DNA from: Umbilicaria muhlenbergii
Lineage: Eukaryota > Ascomycota > Lecanoromycetes > Umbilicariales > Umbilicariaceae
Reading direction: 5' to 3'
DNA: 64,000 nt
Assembly: GCA_000611775.1 (NCBI GenBank)
Contig: KK106987.1
Location: 682,001-746,000 of the forward strand
Part shown: positions 23,276 to 34,454 of the stretch, piece by piece
Layout: each line of letters starts with the position of its first letter
How positions within the stretch are numbered: position 1 is the first letter of the stretch
Translations under genes and position numbers: made by a program
Notes under the pieces: generated by a model
What the model was told of the DNA's origin: nothing
The model's input: only the letters and a program-made list of their open reading frames with translations
Database searches by the model: none

Positions 23276-25153
23276 TTACTTTCTGATCTTCCTAGCGTGC
23301 TTCACAAGATTTTCTATAACGCCCTCAAACGCTTCCTTATCCCCCAATGCATTATCCTTCCTCTTCAGCCAATACTCCAGCACCTTACTTGCCCTCGCAG
23401 TCCACTCCTCCAGTCTCGCAACATGGAGCCGTAGTTCCTCATCCGTAAAATTCAGTAACGCAGCATCGGTAGTGGAGCAGAGCATCCTTGTAGCTGCCAA
23501 GTCCAGCTCCGGGGGCGGGGGCGGCCCCTTTCGTTTCCGACTGGTCTTGGTCGGCGACGCAGCCGAATCGACAGAAGCCGATGAGGTGTTCTCGTTGCCT
23601 TGTTTCAGCCTGGTGATAGAACTATGCTGTCGTCCGTCGGATGATGGGGAACGAGAGTTGCTGCGGAGATGTACAGATGGTAGGATGAGTTTCTTTTGCT
23701 TGGACGCTGGAAGGATCTCGTCCAGATCTACCGGTACCCCCAGAGAGACGAGAAACAGGCGACGTATGCGCGAGCGCACCCAGTTTGGTGGCTGCAGAGG
23801 TGGAGGCGCGACAAGTTGAGACCACAGTGAAAGGCTGCGGTCCGTGAGAAAGATTGCGGATTTGTCCGGTATGGGATCTGGAGGCGGAGGACAGGCTTCT
23901 TTCGTGCTCGGGAACAATTCGTCAAGATGCGTACTCGTAGCTTCGATTATATCGTTTAGGGTATCAAACTCGCTGAAATCAAGTATTGGCTAAGTGATGA
24001 CCCTGAATCAGCACGTTTTGTCGGGTGAAGGCGGTACAAGATGAGGACCTAAAACACTTTTTGCACGGGCTATGATCTCTGTAATCATGCTACTTACAGA
24101 AAGAGACTCCGAAGGTGGAATCCATGCAGGCATCGCAACAGGCTGTGTCGCCTCCACTCTCTGCTCCTCCGGTTGCTGGAAACCAGCGTCAAAATCACCA
24201 AAATCATCATCATCCACTGCACCTTCCTCAAAATCATCGAAATCCTCTCCGAAGCCATGATCGGAGCCATGATCGTTGTCCTCGGCTTCATCATCAATCA
24301 TAGGACCGAAGCCCCCATCCGCAGCAATTACCGAAGCGCCTGCTACTGATTCGGTTTGTCTGTTGCTGTCGGGATGCGGGGATCTACTCATTGGAAACGT
24401 TGGCAAACCTGACTCGGTCAATGGCTCGCTGGATAGTGCCCAGCATAAGAACTAAGCTTACCAGGCACATCACCTTTCTCTTCAACGACATCCGGTTCTG
24501 CATCTTGTTTACGGATCTCGTACGCATCTGTACCCGGAACCTCTCCGTGGCTTGGCTCCGAGTCCACCTTCGTCACGACGGTTATAGGCACTGGGATCTC
24601 CGTATTGACGTCAGGAGTATTAAAGGAGGGTCTTCCGGATTCAGAAGCTCGCACAATGACATCAGGCACCGCATCTGCCTCCCGCTTCTTGTGTGCGGTT
24701 GTTCCAGGAATGTCTCCATAACTTGGCGATCCAGGATCAACCTTTTGAACCACGGTGCGTGGAATTGGTGTTCCCCCTGGCGTCAAAGGCCGTTCATGGT
24801 CCTCAAGCCTGGAGCTGGGTCTGCTTTCTGCACCGTCTGCAATAATCTCCACTTCATCTGGGACTGCATCTTGCGACCTGACGTTATATGCGGCGGTACC
24901 AGGAACTTCCCCGTGACTTGGGACGTCGTCTACCCTCTCTACTCTCGTTGTAGGTATGGGTGAGTTTGCGCCAGAACGGGCGTCAGAAAACACATCGTCT
25001 TCATTATCTGAGGTCCCGGCTGCACAACGTTCAGTAAAATGCCTGCAATGCGGCCACCGCGGCTCGCATAAATTCTGAGATCGTACTCAGCTCATGTGCA
25101 CCCGGGTCCTCGAGCTCCACGCTCTTGCGGGGCGGTTGTAGTGCATCAGCCAT
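23276..25153 (-). CDS. acidic fungal protein of the DUF5102 / Laa2-like (AP-1 accessory) type
   Basis: Exons 25153..25087, 25019..24462, 24408..24015 and 23972..23276 encode 571 aa. The N-terminal part holds imperfect repeats around PSHGEVPGT.AY, PSYGDIPGTTAHKKR and AVPD blocks. The middle has a strongly acidic DFDDFEEG and DDDFGDFDAGF stretch, like aftiphilin/clathrin-adaptor accessory motifs. The C-terminus has FDTLNDIIEATSTHLDELFP, LWSQLVAPPPLQPPNWVRSR, RRLFLVSLGVPVDLDEILP and a final helical part. From memory this C-terminal arrangement is the fungal DUF5102 family that includes yeast Laa2, which links Laa1 to AP-1 at the trans-Golgi; I hold that assignment moderately. The third intron (42 nt, GTGCTG donor) is weak at its donor but is required for frame; the others are consensus. 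The gene is divergent from nsp1. Confidence 0.75.
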
Positions 25154-25758
25154 GCTGTCGACTGAGAGTGCAATCTTTCCTAGCTTATCCTAGCTGCAAT
25201 GTAAGGAGTTCGCGAGAGACCCAGGTAACTTGCTTCGCTGGTTCGAGGTTTGTGAAGTGAGTCGCAGTAATAGTCAAGGAAAGTCTGGAGATCAGGGCAG
25301 TAGGTCGGTCACGTCAGAGCAGGGATAAGGTAAGGTAGGGACAGGCTGCTCAGGCTGAGGATTCAATCAAAACACGCTAGTCCTAGTTCCCGCGCATGCT
25401 CACGTCTCCCAAAAGGTCAAGCTACCTTTTTGGCGGTGCTGGACATGAGTCTATGAACCCTTTCCGGCCTTTCTTATCCATTGTTCTTCTGATGCCTGCA
25501 AACGCCGCATTGTCTTGCCTTGTCGCTGCAATCTGAGCAAGAAGCACTCAGGGAGGTCTGTCAGTCGAAGTGTTGGGTGTTCCTAGTGAGTACCTCTGGA
25601 AAGACATGTTCAACTTGCACATCCACCACAGCTCATGACCCGAAAAGCGTAGAATCTGATGCTAAGATATAGAAGTCTAGAGGTTACCTATCGCTAGAGC
25701 TTGGAATCAAGCCTCCCAAACCGGCCTTTACCCGCGTCCGTTTGGAGTGTCGCCAATC
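25154..25758. promoter_or_regulatory. divergent promoter of the Laa2-like and nsp1 genes
   Basis: About 600 bp between opposite start codons. No repeats or open frames of note. Confidence 0.55.
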
Positions 25759-28106
25759 ATGTCAGATCCACCAAAATCCACCCCTACCTTCTCCTTTGGC
25801 AGCACACCAACAAGCGGAGGAGCTGGACTTTTTGGGCAGTCGAAGTCAAATAACCAAAACACCTCTGGTGGTCTTTTCGGGTCGGGCAATAGCACACCCG
25901 CTACATCTGGCGCGAATCCCCTTGGCAGCTTTGGCACAACTGCTGGGGCTTCACAATCATCATCGACATTTGGGCAAGGAGGCACAAGTAGTGGTAACCT
26001 CTTTGGTGGCGCGGCTAACTCTGGATCGGGCTTTACCCTGAATAAGCCCGCGAGCGGTACTGGTCAAAGCTCTGGCTTTAACTTCGGAAAGCCACCAGCC
26101 TCGGAAGACAAACAGGCATCAAATAACTCTACACTGTTCTCGGGCCTTTCTACGCCCAACAAGTCTACGGATTCTGCAAGTTCAGGCCAAGCCCCAAAGA
26201 CTGGCCTCTTTGGTAGCGCCGGCAGCGCTGGAGGCTCCGGTCTCTTTGGCAACTCAGCGTCTAACGCAGCATCGTCTAGTCAAGCAGGCAATACAACTCC
26301 AGCAACGGCCAAGACCAGCGGGGGTTTCCCCTTTGGAAATCCGTCAACAACGCCGGCGGGGCCTCCTCCTTCTGGACAGACCAGCACAGCACCTTCATTT
26401 AGTTTTAACAAACCACAAGAACAAAAGAGTAATCTGTTTGGGAACCAAAACGCAGCACAGAACTCGAATAAAGAAGCCACGTCTACAGAAGCGCCCTCGA
26501 ACACTTTTAACGGCTTTTCTCAACCTTCATCTTCTGGTTTCTTCGGTTCCACAAAGCCTACCGAATCAAGCTCAGCAGCAACCACTATAGCACCATCTAA
26601 AAATCTCTTTGGGGCCTCAACAAGCAGTCCCGGATCCAACGTTTTCGGTAGCAAAGCTTCCACACAGCCAAGTGGCGGGCTTTTCAGTAACCTAAGCAAG
26701 CCGCAGGATAAATCTGGAGATAGCTCATCGACTACTAATACCGGTTCCACGACCCCAGCCACTGTGGCGTCTTCCCAAACGCAAGGACAGGGTGAAGTCA
26801 AATCCTCGAATCTCTTCTCGGGTATAAGCGGTCAGAACTCCAATCCCACAACACAAGCATCGAGCAACTCGCTGTTCGGTAGTCTAGGCACTCAGGCCTC
26901 ATCAGAGCCCACATTCAATCTCCCTTCCGCGACACCTGCAACCTCCTCACAAGATGCAGGTGCCAAGACCGCAACCTCAGCAAGTGGTGCTCCTCCGAGT
27001 CTGTTCGGAAACCTTGGTGGGGCAGCTACAAGCTCGGCAACATCATCTTCAGCGACTGCTGCCTCCAGTGGACTGTTCTCAAATCTTAACAAGCCTGCCG
27101 ACAAAGCTGCTGATACCGCAACTAACCCTTTGACAAACACTACAAACGGTCCTTCCTTATCGTCTGCGTCTAGCTCAAAGCCAACATTATTTGGCGCAAC
27201 CGCGACGTCAACAGGCTCAGATGCTAATACACAACCTGCAAAACAAGGACCGACTGCAACTACAGCAGAGAATGCAAGTTCGTCCGCGACAAACCTTGGC
27301 ACGTCTACTGCTGGGCCAGCTCCACCAGCTCAATCGCGGCTGAAGAACAAATCCATGGATGAAATAATCACGCGATGGGCGTCTGATCTGTCAAAGTACC
27401 AGAAAGAGTTTCAAGCGCAGGCTGAAAAGGTGGCTGGGTGGGACCGAATGCTTGTAGAAAATAGTGAAAAGATCCAGAAGCTTTACGGCAGCACGTTGGA
27501 GGCTGAGAGGGCAACTTCGGAGGTTGGAAGGCAGCTGTCTGCTGTCGAGGGTAATCAAGAGGAGCTGGCGGGTTGGCTTGACCATTATGAGGCTCAAGTC
27601 GACCAGCTGATGGCACAACAACTCGGGCAAGGAGAGGCTGTTCAAGGTCCTGACCAGGAGAGAGAAAGGACGTGAGTCAAACCCACTCCTCTCATGGAGT
27701 CCAGAATTAATATTGTATCCTTGAAGTTACAAACTCGCCGAAAAACTATCCGACCGTCTGGACGAGATGGGCAAGGACTTGACGAGTATGATTGAAGAAA
27801 TCAACGATGCTTCGACTTCGCTCAGCAAGAACAGCAAGGCTGATGATCCTGTATGTATCTTCATGAGCTTGTTACTGCACGTAAGACAGCTAACGACGGA
27901 TCTTTTGTCAGTTATCACAGATCGTTCGAATTCTCAACAGCCATCTCTCCCAGCTGCAACAGATTGACCAAGGAGCAGCTGCCCTGCAAACGAAAATTGC
28001 TGCTGCGCAGAAGGCGAGCAAGAATATAGAGTCAGCGAATGGTTTCAACGGGCCGGGGAATAATGCCGCAGATGATTTCTATCGATCTTATATGGGAAGA
28101 AGATAG
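25759..28106 (+). CDS. nsp1: nucleoporin Nsp1 (FG-repeat, central channel)
   Basis: Nsp1/Nup62-type channel nucleoporin. Exons 25759..27671, 27727..27850 and 27912..28106 encode 743 aa (747 if the Met at 25747 is used; MSDPPKS is the more natural start). Residues 1 to about 530 are Ser/Thr/Ala/Gly-rich with FG repeats of mixed type: FSFG, FNFG, SLFG and several GLFG. From about 540 the Nsp1_C coiled coil begins: SRLKNKSMDEIITRWASDL, then heptads through LVENSEKIQKLYGSTLEAER, AEKLSDRLDEMGKDLTSMI, LNSHLSQLQQIDQGAAALQT, ending DDFYRSYMGRR. The coiled coil anchors it with Nup57/Nup49-type and Nup82-type partners. Both introns fall in the coiled coil and keep frame; intron 1 uses an AAG acceptor. 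Confidence 0.95.
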
Positions 28107-28508
28107 GCGAACTCATGAGCCTCCAGGGTTTTTATGACTCTCCTGCATCAATAGCGTACAAAGGCGAGGAGTGTAGCTGTACTAGTATGATACCTTAGGC
28201 ATACGCTCTGGAGCGGCAACTGTTTTGTGCCATGAGGATGGTTTACCTGAGCGATCCCTAAAGCCTGGAGAGAGCTCCATTTGTATACAGCCATTTCTCG
28301 AAGCGAAATAACGATCAATATGCGAAGTAAGTGCAGGTGCTGCTAGCGGGGTAATTTGATTTCTTGCAAAGCTCGTGTCCACAGCAGGTTTACAAAACAA
28401 GTCGCCCACCTGGCACCCAGGGCCTACGAAAAGCATTCTGTGACCATGCCTTCCTGCTCTACCCCGTCAGTTTCATGGAATCCCCGCCATCTCGAACGTA
28501 CCCCGGCT
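28107..28508. other. convergent intergenic region
   Basis: 3' flanks of nsp1 and the ATPase-inhibitor gene. Nothing supported. Confidence 0.6.
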
Positions 28509-29066
28509 CTATTTCTTGTCTCCCTCCTTCGTAAGTTCCTCACTAGCGATTGCCAGATTAGTAAAGTTGAACTCTACACCAGACACATCCTTCTAGGGCC
28601 ATTCATCGTAGGCGACATACATGTTTTTGTCAAGCTCCTCAAGCTGCTTCCTCTGCTGTGAGATCTTGTCCTTGAGAGCCATAAGCCTAGACATCAGAAC
28701 GGATAAAGTCAGCGTGTGGTCCCTTGTTATACCTGTGGTGTGATCTCGATGCCTGCGCGTAGCTATGAGGCAGGATGGGGGACGACCAACTTCGCCTTCT
28801 CTTGCTGCTTGACATAGTAATCCTCGTTCGCTTTTTCGCGTTTGGTGAACGAATCACTACTCTCACAATCAGCTTGTGCTACAAAGCTTCTGAACATCCC
28901 ATAGTGTGCTGGGCCCGTCGACGTACCCTTGCGCCGAACCCCCGGAGCGGGGAGCTCCAGTGGCGCCTTCAGCGCTGCGGATGCCTGACATGGAGAAGCT
29001 TCGGACCTGAACGACTGTGCTGCGAAGAGCGGGCCTGGTAGCGTTGATGAAATTCTGGCGGAGCAT
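28509..29066 (-). CDS. inh1: mitochondrial F1F0-ATPase inhibitor (IF1 / Inh1)
   Basis: Blocks ATP hydrolysis by F1 when the matrix is acidic. Exons 29066..28927, 28856..28791, 28686..28621 and 28542..28509 join in frame to 101 aa. The N-terminus (MLRQNFINATRPALRSTVV) is a typical Arg-rich mitochondrial presequence, followed by the family block RSAEGATGAPRSGGSAQG, DSFTKREKANEDYYVKQQEK, a helical stretch (LMALKDKISQQRKQLEELDK) and the end NIEELTKEGDKK. The core is split into 66-nt exons, so no single open frame shows the gene. Introns 1 and 3 have consensus donors (GTACGT, GTATGT); intron 2 uses GTTGGT. Intron 3 has an ACTAATC branch. The gene is convergent with nsp1. Confidence 0.88.
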
Positions 29067-30092
29067 TGCGGGAGCGTAGGTAGTTTTATGGTGGTGATGG
29101 AGGAGTATTGATGTTACTTGCTTCGGAGCTCTTCGCCAAGCGGCTGAGAGCGTCATAGGGCGTCAGGTGATCTGGTATACACTCCCTCATAATTCATCTA
29201 GAGCTCTTGTGATCGTCTACATATACAATAAGCTAGTGATCAGGCAGGTGACGGATTTAGTTTCAACTACGACATAGCTCAATCTGAAGCATCTTGTGTT
29301 TTAGGGACAGCAAAGCTTCCTCACGAGGTTGATACAGGGCGGACGACACCGCAACAGAAGCCATCACGTGGCCATCAGTCTTGATTCGGGGTGATGCTGA
29401 GCCTGAAACACAGCACCGCCTTCACAGCGGCTAGTAAGGCAGCCATTGCCGCCCGTTCCTTAACGCTGTGCGTGCATTGCTCTGAATCTACCGTGATCCA
29501 CTGCGCCCGGTTGATAAGGCTGAGTGCATAGGCGGCTTTTTCCTTGTTGATCCTTCTATAAGAGGCTAGCTTCGACCATCAGCCGGCGCACAAGCCTTCC
29601 TCACTCGGCCATCACCAGCAACGACAAAGACCCTTCTCCCGTCCTCCAAGCCTACGACCTCATCTCCGACTTTCCATATCCCTCAACGCTGCCGGTTGAA
29701 TCGCAGTCACCCAGTCTATACACTAGCTTCGACTCGCTGCGCGAAACGCCCTCTCTACGCCACGTAGACCCGTTCTCCCGGTAAGTTGCTTGTGTTTCGT
29801 CATTTCCCTTCCTGCCTACCCAGGCTTCAATCAAGGGTCTTGAGGTCGTCTCGATGTAGCTTCGAGATGATCACCATCTGCAGTGCTGTCCAGGCCTTCT
29901 CAGTCGCGCCGCAACGCTGGCGTGAAAGCCACAATGTCCTGCCCTTGCGACTACTTCCCAGCTTCAACTCGTGGATGCGCGGCTTTGTGCACACGTTGAC
30001 CGCACACTGTTTTGCGACCTCCTCATTTGGTACATATGACAAGAAACTTGGCATTGCTGCTAATTCTGTGAAATAGATAACCAGCCGCAAAG
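29067..30092. promoter_or_regulatory. 14-3-3 promoter and leader with a leader intron
   Basis: Divergent region between inh1 (minus) and the 14-3-3 gene (plus). A probable leader intron spans 29781-30076 (GTAAGT donor, GCTAATTC branch, AATAG acceptor), 16 bases before the start codon. The sequence before it is pyrimidine-rich. Confidence 0.5.
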
Positions 30093-31116
30093 ATGGGTTA
30101 CGAAGATTCCGTTTACCTGGCCAAGCTTGCCGAGCAAGCCGAGCGTTATGAGGGTACGCTACATCACCAAATCTTGGCTACGTGTAATGCGCGCTGACTC
30201 AATACCTCAGAGATGGTGGAAAACATGAAGAACGTTGCATCCGCAGATCAAGAGCTATCCGTGGAGGAGCGGAATCTACTCTCAGTAGCCTACAAGAATG
30301 TTATTGGAGCAAGACGTGCTTCGTGGAGAATCGTCACTTCGATTGAGCAGAAGGAGGAGTCCAAGGGCAATGAGTCTCAAGTTGGCCTGATCAAGGAATA
30401 CCGTCAGAAAATCGAGGCCGAGCTTGCCAAGATATGTGAGGACATTCTCGAGGTTCTTGACGCCCATTTGATCCCGTCTGCTCAGAGCGGCGAATCGAAA
30501 GTCTTCTACCACAAGATGTAAGCTTCCCGCCTTCTGTTTGGTTTGCTATCTATTGAGGACTTATCCGTTATCCTCAGGAAGGGTGACTACCACCGTTACC
30601 TTGCTGAGTTCGCCATTGGCGACAAGCGTAAGACGTCGGCCGATAAGTCATTGGAAGCGTACAAAGCGGCAACAGAGGTCGCAACCACCGACCTACCGCC
30701 TACACACCCCATCCGTCTTGGTCTTGCTTTGAACTTCTCCGTCTTTTACTACGAGATCCTGAACTCTCCCGATCAAGCGTGTCACCTTGCCAAGCAGGCC
30801 TTCGATGATGCTATCGCTGGTATGTACATGTCTATTTCCGGCACCACGTAGCACTTCTAATAGCTTCGTAGAGCTGGATACATTGAGTGAAGAAAGCTAC
30901 AAGGATTCCACCCTCATCATGCAGCTCCTGAGAGACAATTTGGTAAGGCTCGCGAGCTCATCGGCCACTTGGACAACCCTCTAACTTTTTCCCCAGACCC
31001 TTTGGACATCTTCCGAAGCCGAGCCGACCGGTGATAGTGGTGCTGCCGCCTCCGAATCAAAAGACGCAAGTGAAGCACCCTCAGCAGCCGCAGAACCCGA
31101 GAAGGCCTCCGAATAG
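30093..31116 (+). CDS. 14-3-3 family protein
   Basis: Phosphoserine/threonine-binding adaptor acting as a dimer in signalling, cell cycle and metabolism. Exons 30093..30153, 30211..30517, 30578..30819, 30872..30942 and 30997..31116 encode 266 aa. It starts [20 protein letters not shown], then [10 protein letters not shown] (dimer interface helices), the signature [20 protein letters not shown], the phosphopeptide groove residues in [19 protein letters not shown], and the second signature ([20 protein letters not shown], then DNLTLWTSS). The C-terminal tail is variable, Ala/Glu/Ser-rich. All four introns are 52-60 nt with consensus sites. Confidence 0.97.
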
Positions 31117-31323
31117 GACTCCTTCCCCACCGCAGTGGTCATCAATTGTAGTGTCTTGTTAGCTAAGAGATCAGAATCTGTGACAGGGCAGCCAGAAGAT
31201 GATTTCAAGCATTGCTCGTCTTCTCCATAGACCGAAGGCTGTCCTGTTTGTGCTCGAGGTATCTTTTCTTTGGGCGACAAGCATTTACAGTTTGTGCACC
31301 TTTCCTCAGTCTTGCCCGATGAT

Positions 31324-32103
31324 CTATGAAGGCGAAAGGGAACTATCTGCTGCTGGTGGTTCCAGCGTTTGATCGGTGTATTGCGTCTTCCTCTTGCTGC
31401 TGCTCTGTCCAGGTTCTCCATACATCTCGGCTTGCTTCGGAAATAGAATAAACCCCATCTCTCTAGAGCAGTCTATTTCGCAACCTTGGCCGTGGGTTGA
31501 TGTTGTAAATGCTCTGATGATAGCGATACATGCACTCAAGCTTTCGCGATTTCTCGTGACCGTCAGTAGAATTCGATTATCTGCAATGATGTGTCCCCTT
31601 TTTTCTACCCTTTCCTCGTGGCAGCCAAAGGGAAGCCACCATTGAATACCAGCTAAATCAATGGTTCTAAATACCCTTATAGAAGATGTTTCTCTTAGTC
31701 TATCATCCAAAGCCGCTCTTACAACGAATGTACAGGTAGGCCAGGACCCACCAAGGGCGGCAGCTATTTTGCTTGTCCGCGCGGTTACTGTGGTCGTTGA
31801 TGCCCTATAGGTTGGAATTTGACAACATAGCCACTCCTTCAACGTCTCCGCGTGCAATTTCGTTCCCGCGCCGAGGAACACACTCACCTGGATTAATCTA
31901 TTACCACTAATCCTTTTCACCGGTAAAGCGCAAGCCATCTATCATACAAGTAAATTCCTCCCTCCTCCCTGTCGCATGAAGATGCAACCCAAAAAAGAGT
32001 AATTACATACCAGCCCCACCGACACCGTCCGCTGAACCGCTCGCTTTATACAAACAAGTGCCTCCTCCTGCAATAAACGCCTCGTGATGATAACCGCCAC
32101 CAT
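31324..32103 (-). CDS. unrecognised protein candidate (235 aa)
   Basis: Two minus-strand exons, 32103..32011 and 31938..31324, join in frame through a 72-nt intron with a perfect GTATGT donor and ATAG acceptor. The protein begins MVAVIITRRLLQEEALVCIK and continues RTVSVGL. The second part has mixed composition with several Trp and Cys residues (TLKEWLCCQIP, GSWPTCTFVVRAALDDR, LAGIQWWLPFGCHEERVEKR, GHIIADNRILLTVTRNRES) and ends in a Ser/Pro-rich tail. I see no domain that I know. Codon choice is less biased than in neighbouring genes, so it may be a lineage-specific or weakly expressed gene, or a chance open frame. The frame-preserving canonical intron favours a gene. Confidence 0.45.
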
Positions 32104-32167
32104 AGCAATCCACAAACGAACGCCCAAGAGCACAACCCCCGCGCACGGCTAAAGATGAAATTTTCCT

Positions 32168-32752
32168 TCATTTCTTCGACTTGGTGGATGTACTCGACAT
32201 ACTCCGCGTCAACCCACCGATATAGTCCTGCAGCGCCACATTCTGTTTCTCCAACTTATCATGATCGGCCTTGACGCACTCGATCCTCTCCGCCAGCGCA
32301 CTGAGCCCGGATTGGAGGATGCGCGCGTGCCTAAAGAGGGTAGAAAACTGTCAATGGCTTGCCCTCATTGGGGGAGTTGGAAAGTAGAAAGGATGGGCCT
32401 ACTCTTGCACAGCGATCCGGGTGTCGTGGCTGAGTTTCGCGGTCTCTTCGCTGCTGCGGCGGGGACTCATGGCGCGCGCGTCGTCGGGCGGGTATGCTTC
32501 GTGGCGGATTGAGTCGCTGGGGTTGTGCAGGGGAAGGATGGCGGTGCTGCTGGGTTGGCGGCTGCTGGGTTTGGGGCGGGAGATTCGGCCTACGCGGTCG
32601 TGTTCGTTGTCGGATGAGGTAGTGGATGAGGGGGCGGAGTCGGGGTTTGAGGGGGCGGGGAGGTCGGCTGTCGTGGGGTGCGGGAGGGGGTCGGCGATGG
32701 AGGGGAGAGGGGTGGTGTCTGAGGAGGACTGAGATGTTGTTATTGTGGCCAT
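32168..32752 (-). CDS. SCOC-like short coiled-coil protein (UNC-69/DUF2205 type)
   Basis: Exons 32752..32403 and 32330..32168 encode 170 aa. The N-terminal two thirds is disordered (Ser/Pro/Thr-rich). The C-terminus is a compact coiled coil: HARILQSGLSALAERIECVK, then DKLEKQNVALQDYIGGL and TKSKK at the end. The last section lines up well with the end of animal SCOC (LK.EN..L.QYI..L...TKSK), a Golgi Arl1/Arl3 effector also tied to autophagy. I infer a trans-Golgi role from that. The intron (72 nt, GTAGGC donor, TTTAG acceptor) falls just before the coiled coil. Confidence 0.75.
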
Positions 32753-34454
32753 GTTGGTTCACTGTGTTGTTCGCTCCCGACACGGTGGTGTAGATCGAAG
32801 TCTGCGGTCGAACGTCTTTGTCGAGGTGAAGGGTAGCAAACTGGCGTAGAAGAAAGAGAAAAGGTCGGTGAGACAACCCCGGCTAATGGGGATGCTCTTT
32901 TGGTTGTTTCCACTCGGCAAGATCCGATCCAAACCCTGATGCAACAGCTGTGTCTTCTGAAGGTTTGAAATTCAAAACATCCTCCACGAGCTTTTGGTGA
33001 TATCTAGCACAAGTGAAAGAAAGAACAACCAAGGAAGTAACCATCCCCAGGGAAACCACCGAGACTAACGAAGGTTTTATCAAGGAACAGGAAGTGGAAG
33101 TGCGGTCAGCTGGACACGGATATGCAATGGAAAGGAAGGACTTGGATTGGAGCAGCTGCTGGACTGCGCTTCTTCGACCGTACTCCGACGGGAGGGCCTT
33201 GCTGCTACGGGGGTATGGTACGGGGAAAAGCTTCAATGGCCTGCTGAGCCGTTGCCGATCTGTGAGATGCACCATGATGTCGGCCAAGGCGCCATCAGGG
33301 ACCCCTGCACCAGCTCGCTGGAATCATGCGCGACCAACGTGCTACTTTTGCCCTGCCACTGTTGCCGGCTTGGGCCTTTGTTTTCAAGAATCCAGCGAGT
33401 TTTGATCAGACGGCTTCTTGGAGGTGTGGTCCGTCAGCCAATTCTAACTCTGCACTCTTACGTACAACTAGTTGTATGGCCCGTAATACTGAAGGGGTCA
33501 CCATTAATATCACCATTAATAAGGTATGAGGGCGCAGTATAGTATAAATAGCGAAGCCTTGCATTCCGTGGCTAAGGTGACACAAATGTACATGTCTTTG
33601 CATGCGTGGGACATGTCGACACGCCGACCAAGTAATCTTTAATCAATGAGAGTCCTGAAGCATTACCCTGGCATCGCATGCAGTGAGCCCCGAATTCATG
33701 CTGATATGTATATCGTCCAGTACCGTCTCATGCCGAAGACTTCAGATCTCACAGGGCGCCGGCGGGGAATCAGCGGAGGTCTGCGTGTCGTGGGGATCGC
33801 TAAGAGATGGTATCCCAGAAGCTTGCAGTCATCTGTACCTCCACGCCACCTTGCACTTCGCTTCAATAAACTGCCCTTGCAGGAACCGTGCTATCATAAG
33901 TGTACTCTAGGTGCAGATCTGTAACTGAGGTTAGACAAGCTGCAAAAGTACCTATGAATAATATTCCGGTTCCACTCGCGCGATCAAGACTGAGAAGACC
34001 GATCATGTATGCTTCCGTAGAAAAGTTTCATTATAGTAGGTAGATAGATAGGCAGGAAACTTGTTAGGGTGAACAGTGCAATCCACTCCTCCGATGAGAT
34101 AAGGGCCCAGCAGAAGCGGTATGACAAGTTCATGAGTAAATAATAAGATGTGAACAATGAACATGGGACGATTGTGAGGCGCTGACGGAATCGACGGAAG
34201 ATGCCGCTCTTGCTATTGTAGGAAAGTCGAAACAAGAAAGATGAAACAGCATTGCCCAAGGCAAGCTGATTTGCTCTTAGAAAAGTAACATACTGTAGGT
34301 ACATGCTGCTGCTGCTGCATGCTTGAAACAGTGTCGCTGCACCGATGCTTCCTTTCTCGTATCACTTGTCACGCCTGGCAGCACTTCATGGTTAGAATAC
34401 CCATCTCGGACCCCGCCGAACAGATGCGAGGAGTGCGAACGTCCTGCTACCCTG
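32753..34454. promoter_or_regulatory. divergent intergenic region
   Basis: 1.7 kb between the SCOC-like and Git1-like genes. A 134-codon minus-strand frame at 32883-33287 has a hydrophobic stretch but lies just 130 bp upstream of the SCOC start and is probably leader/promoter. A perfect 14-bp palindrome TACAACTAGTTGTA stands at 33463-33476, and TCACCATTAAT is repeated at 33498 and 33510. The open frame runs upstream of 34455 to a Met at 34323. Confidence 0.4.

Noticed and set aside
25236-25256. GGTTCGAGG resembling a tRNA B-box
   Set aside because: No cloverleaf could be built around it and no matching A-box at the right distance.
32883-33287. 134-codon minus-strand frame with a hydrophobic stretch
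   Set aside because: It ends 130 bp upstream of the SCOC-like start on the same strand, lacks a recognisable family, and its second half reads like non-coding sequence. More likely promoter or leader.
33984-34304. 106-codon hydrophobic minus-strand frame
   Set aside because: AT-rich sequence directly upstream of the Git1-like gene; hydrophobicity follows from base composition, and no start or splice context supports it.
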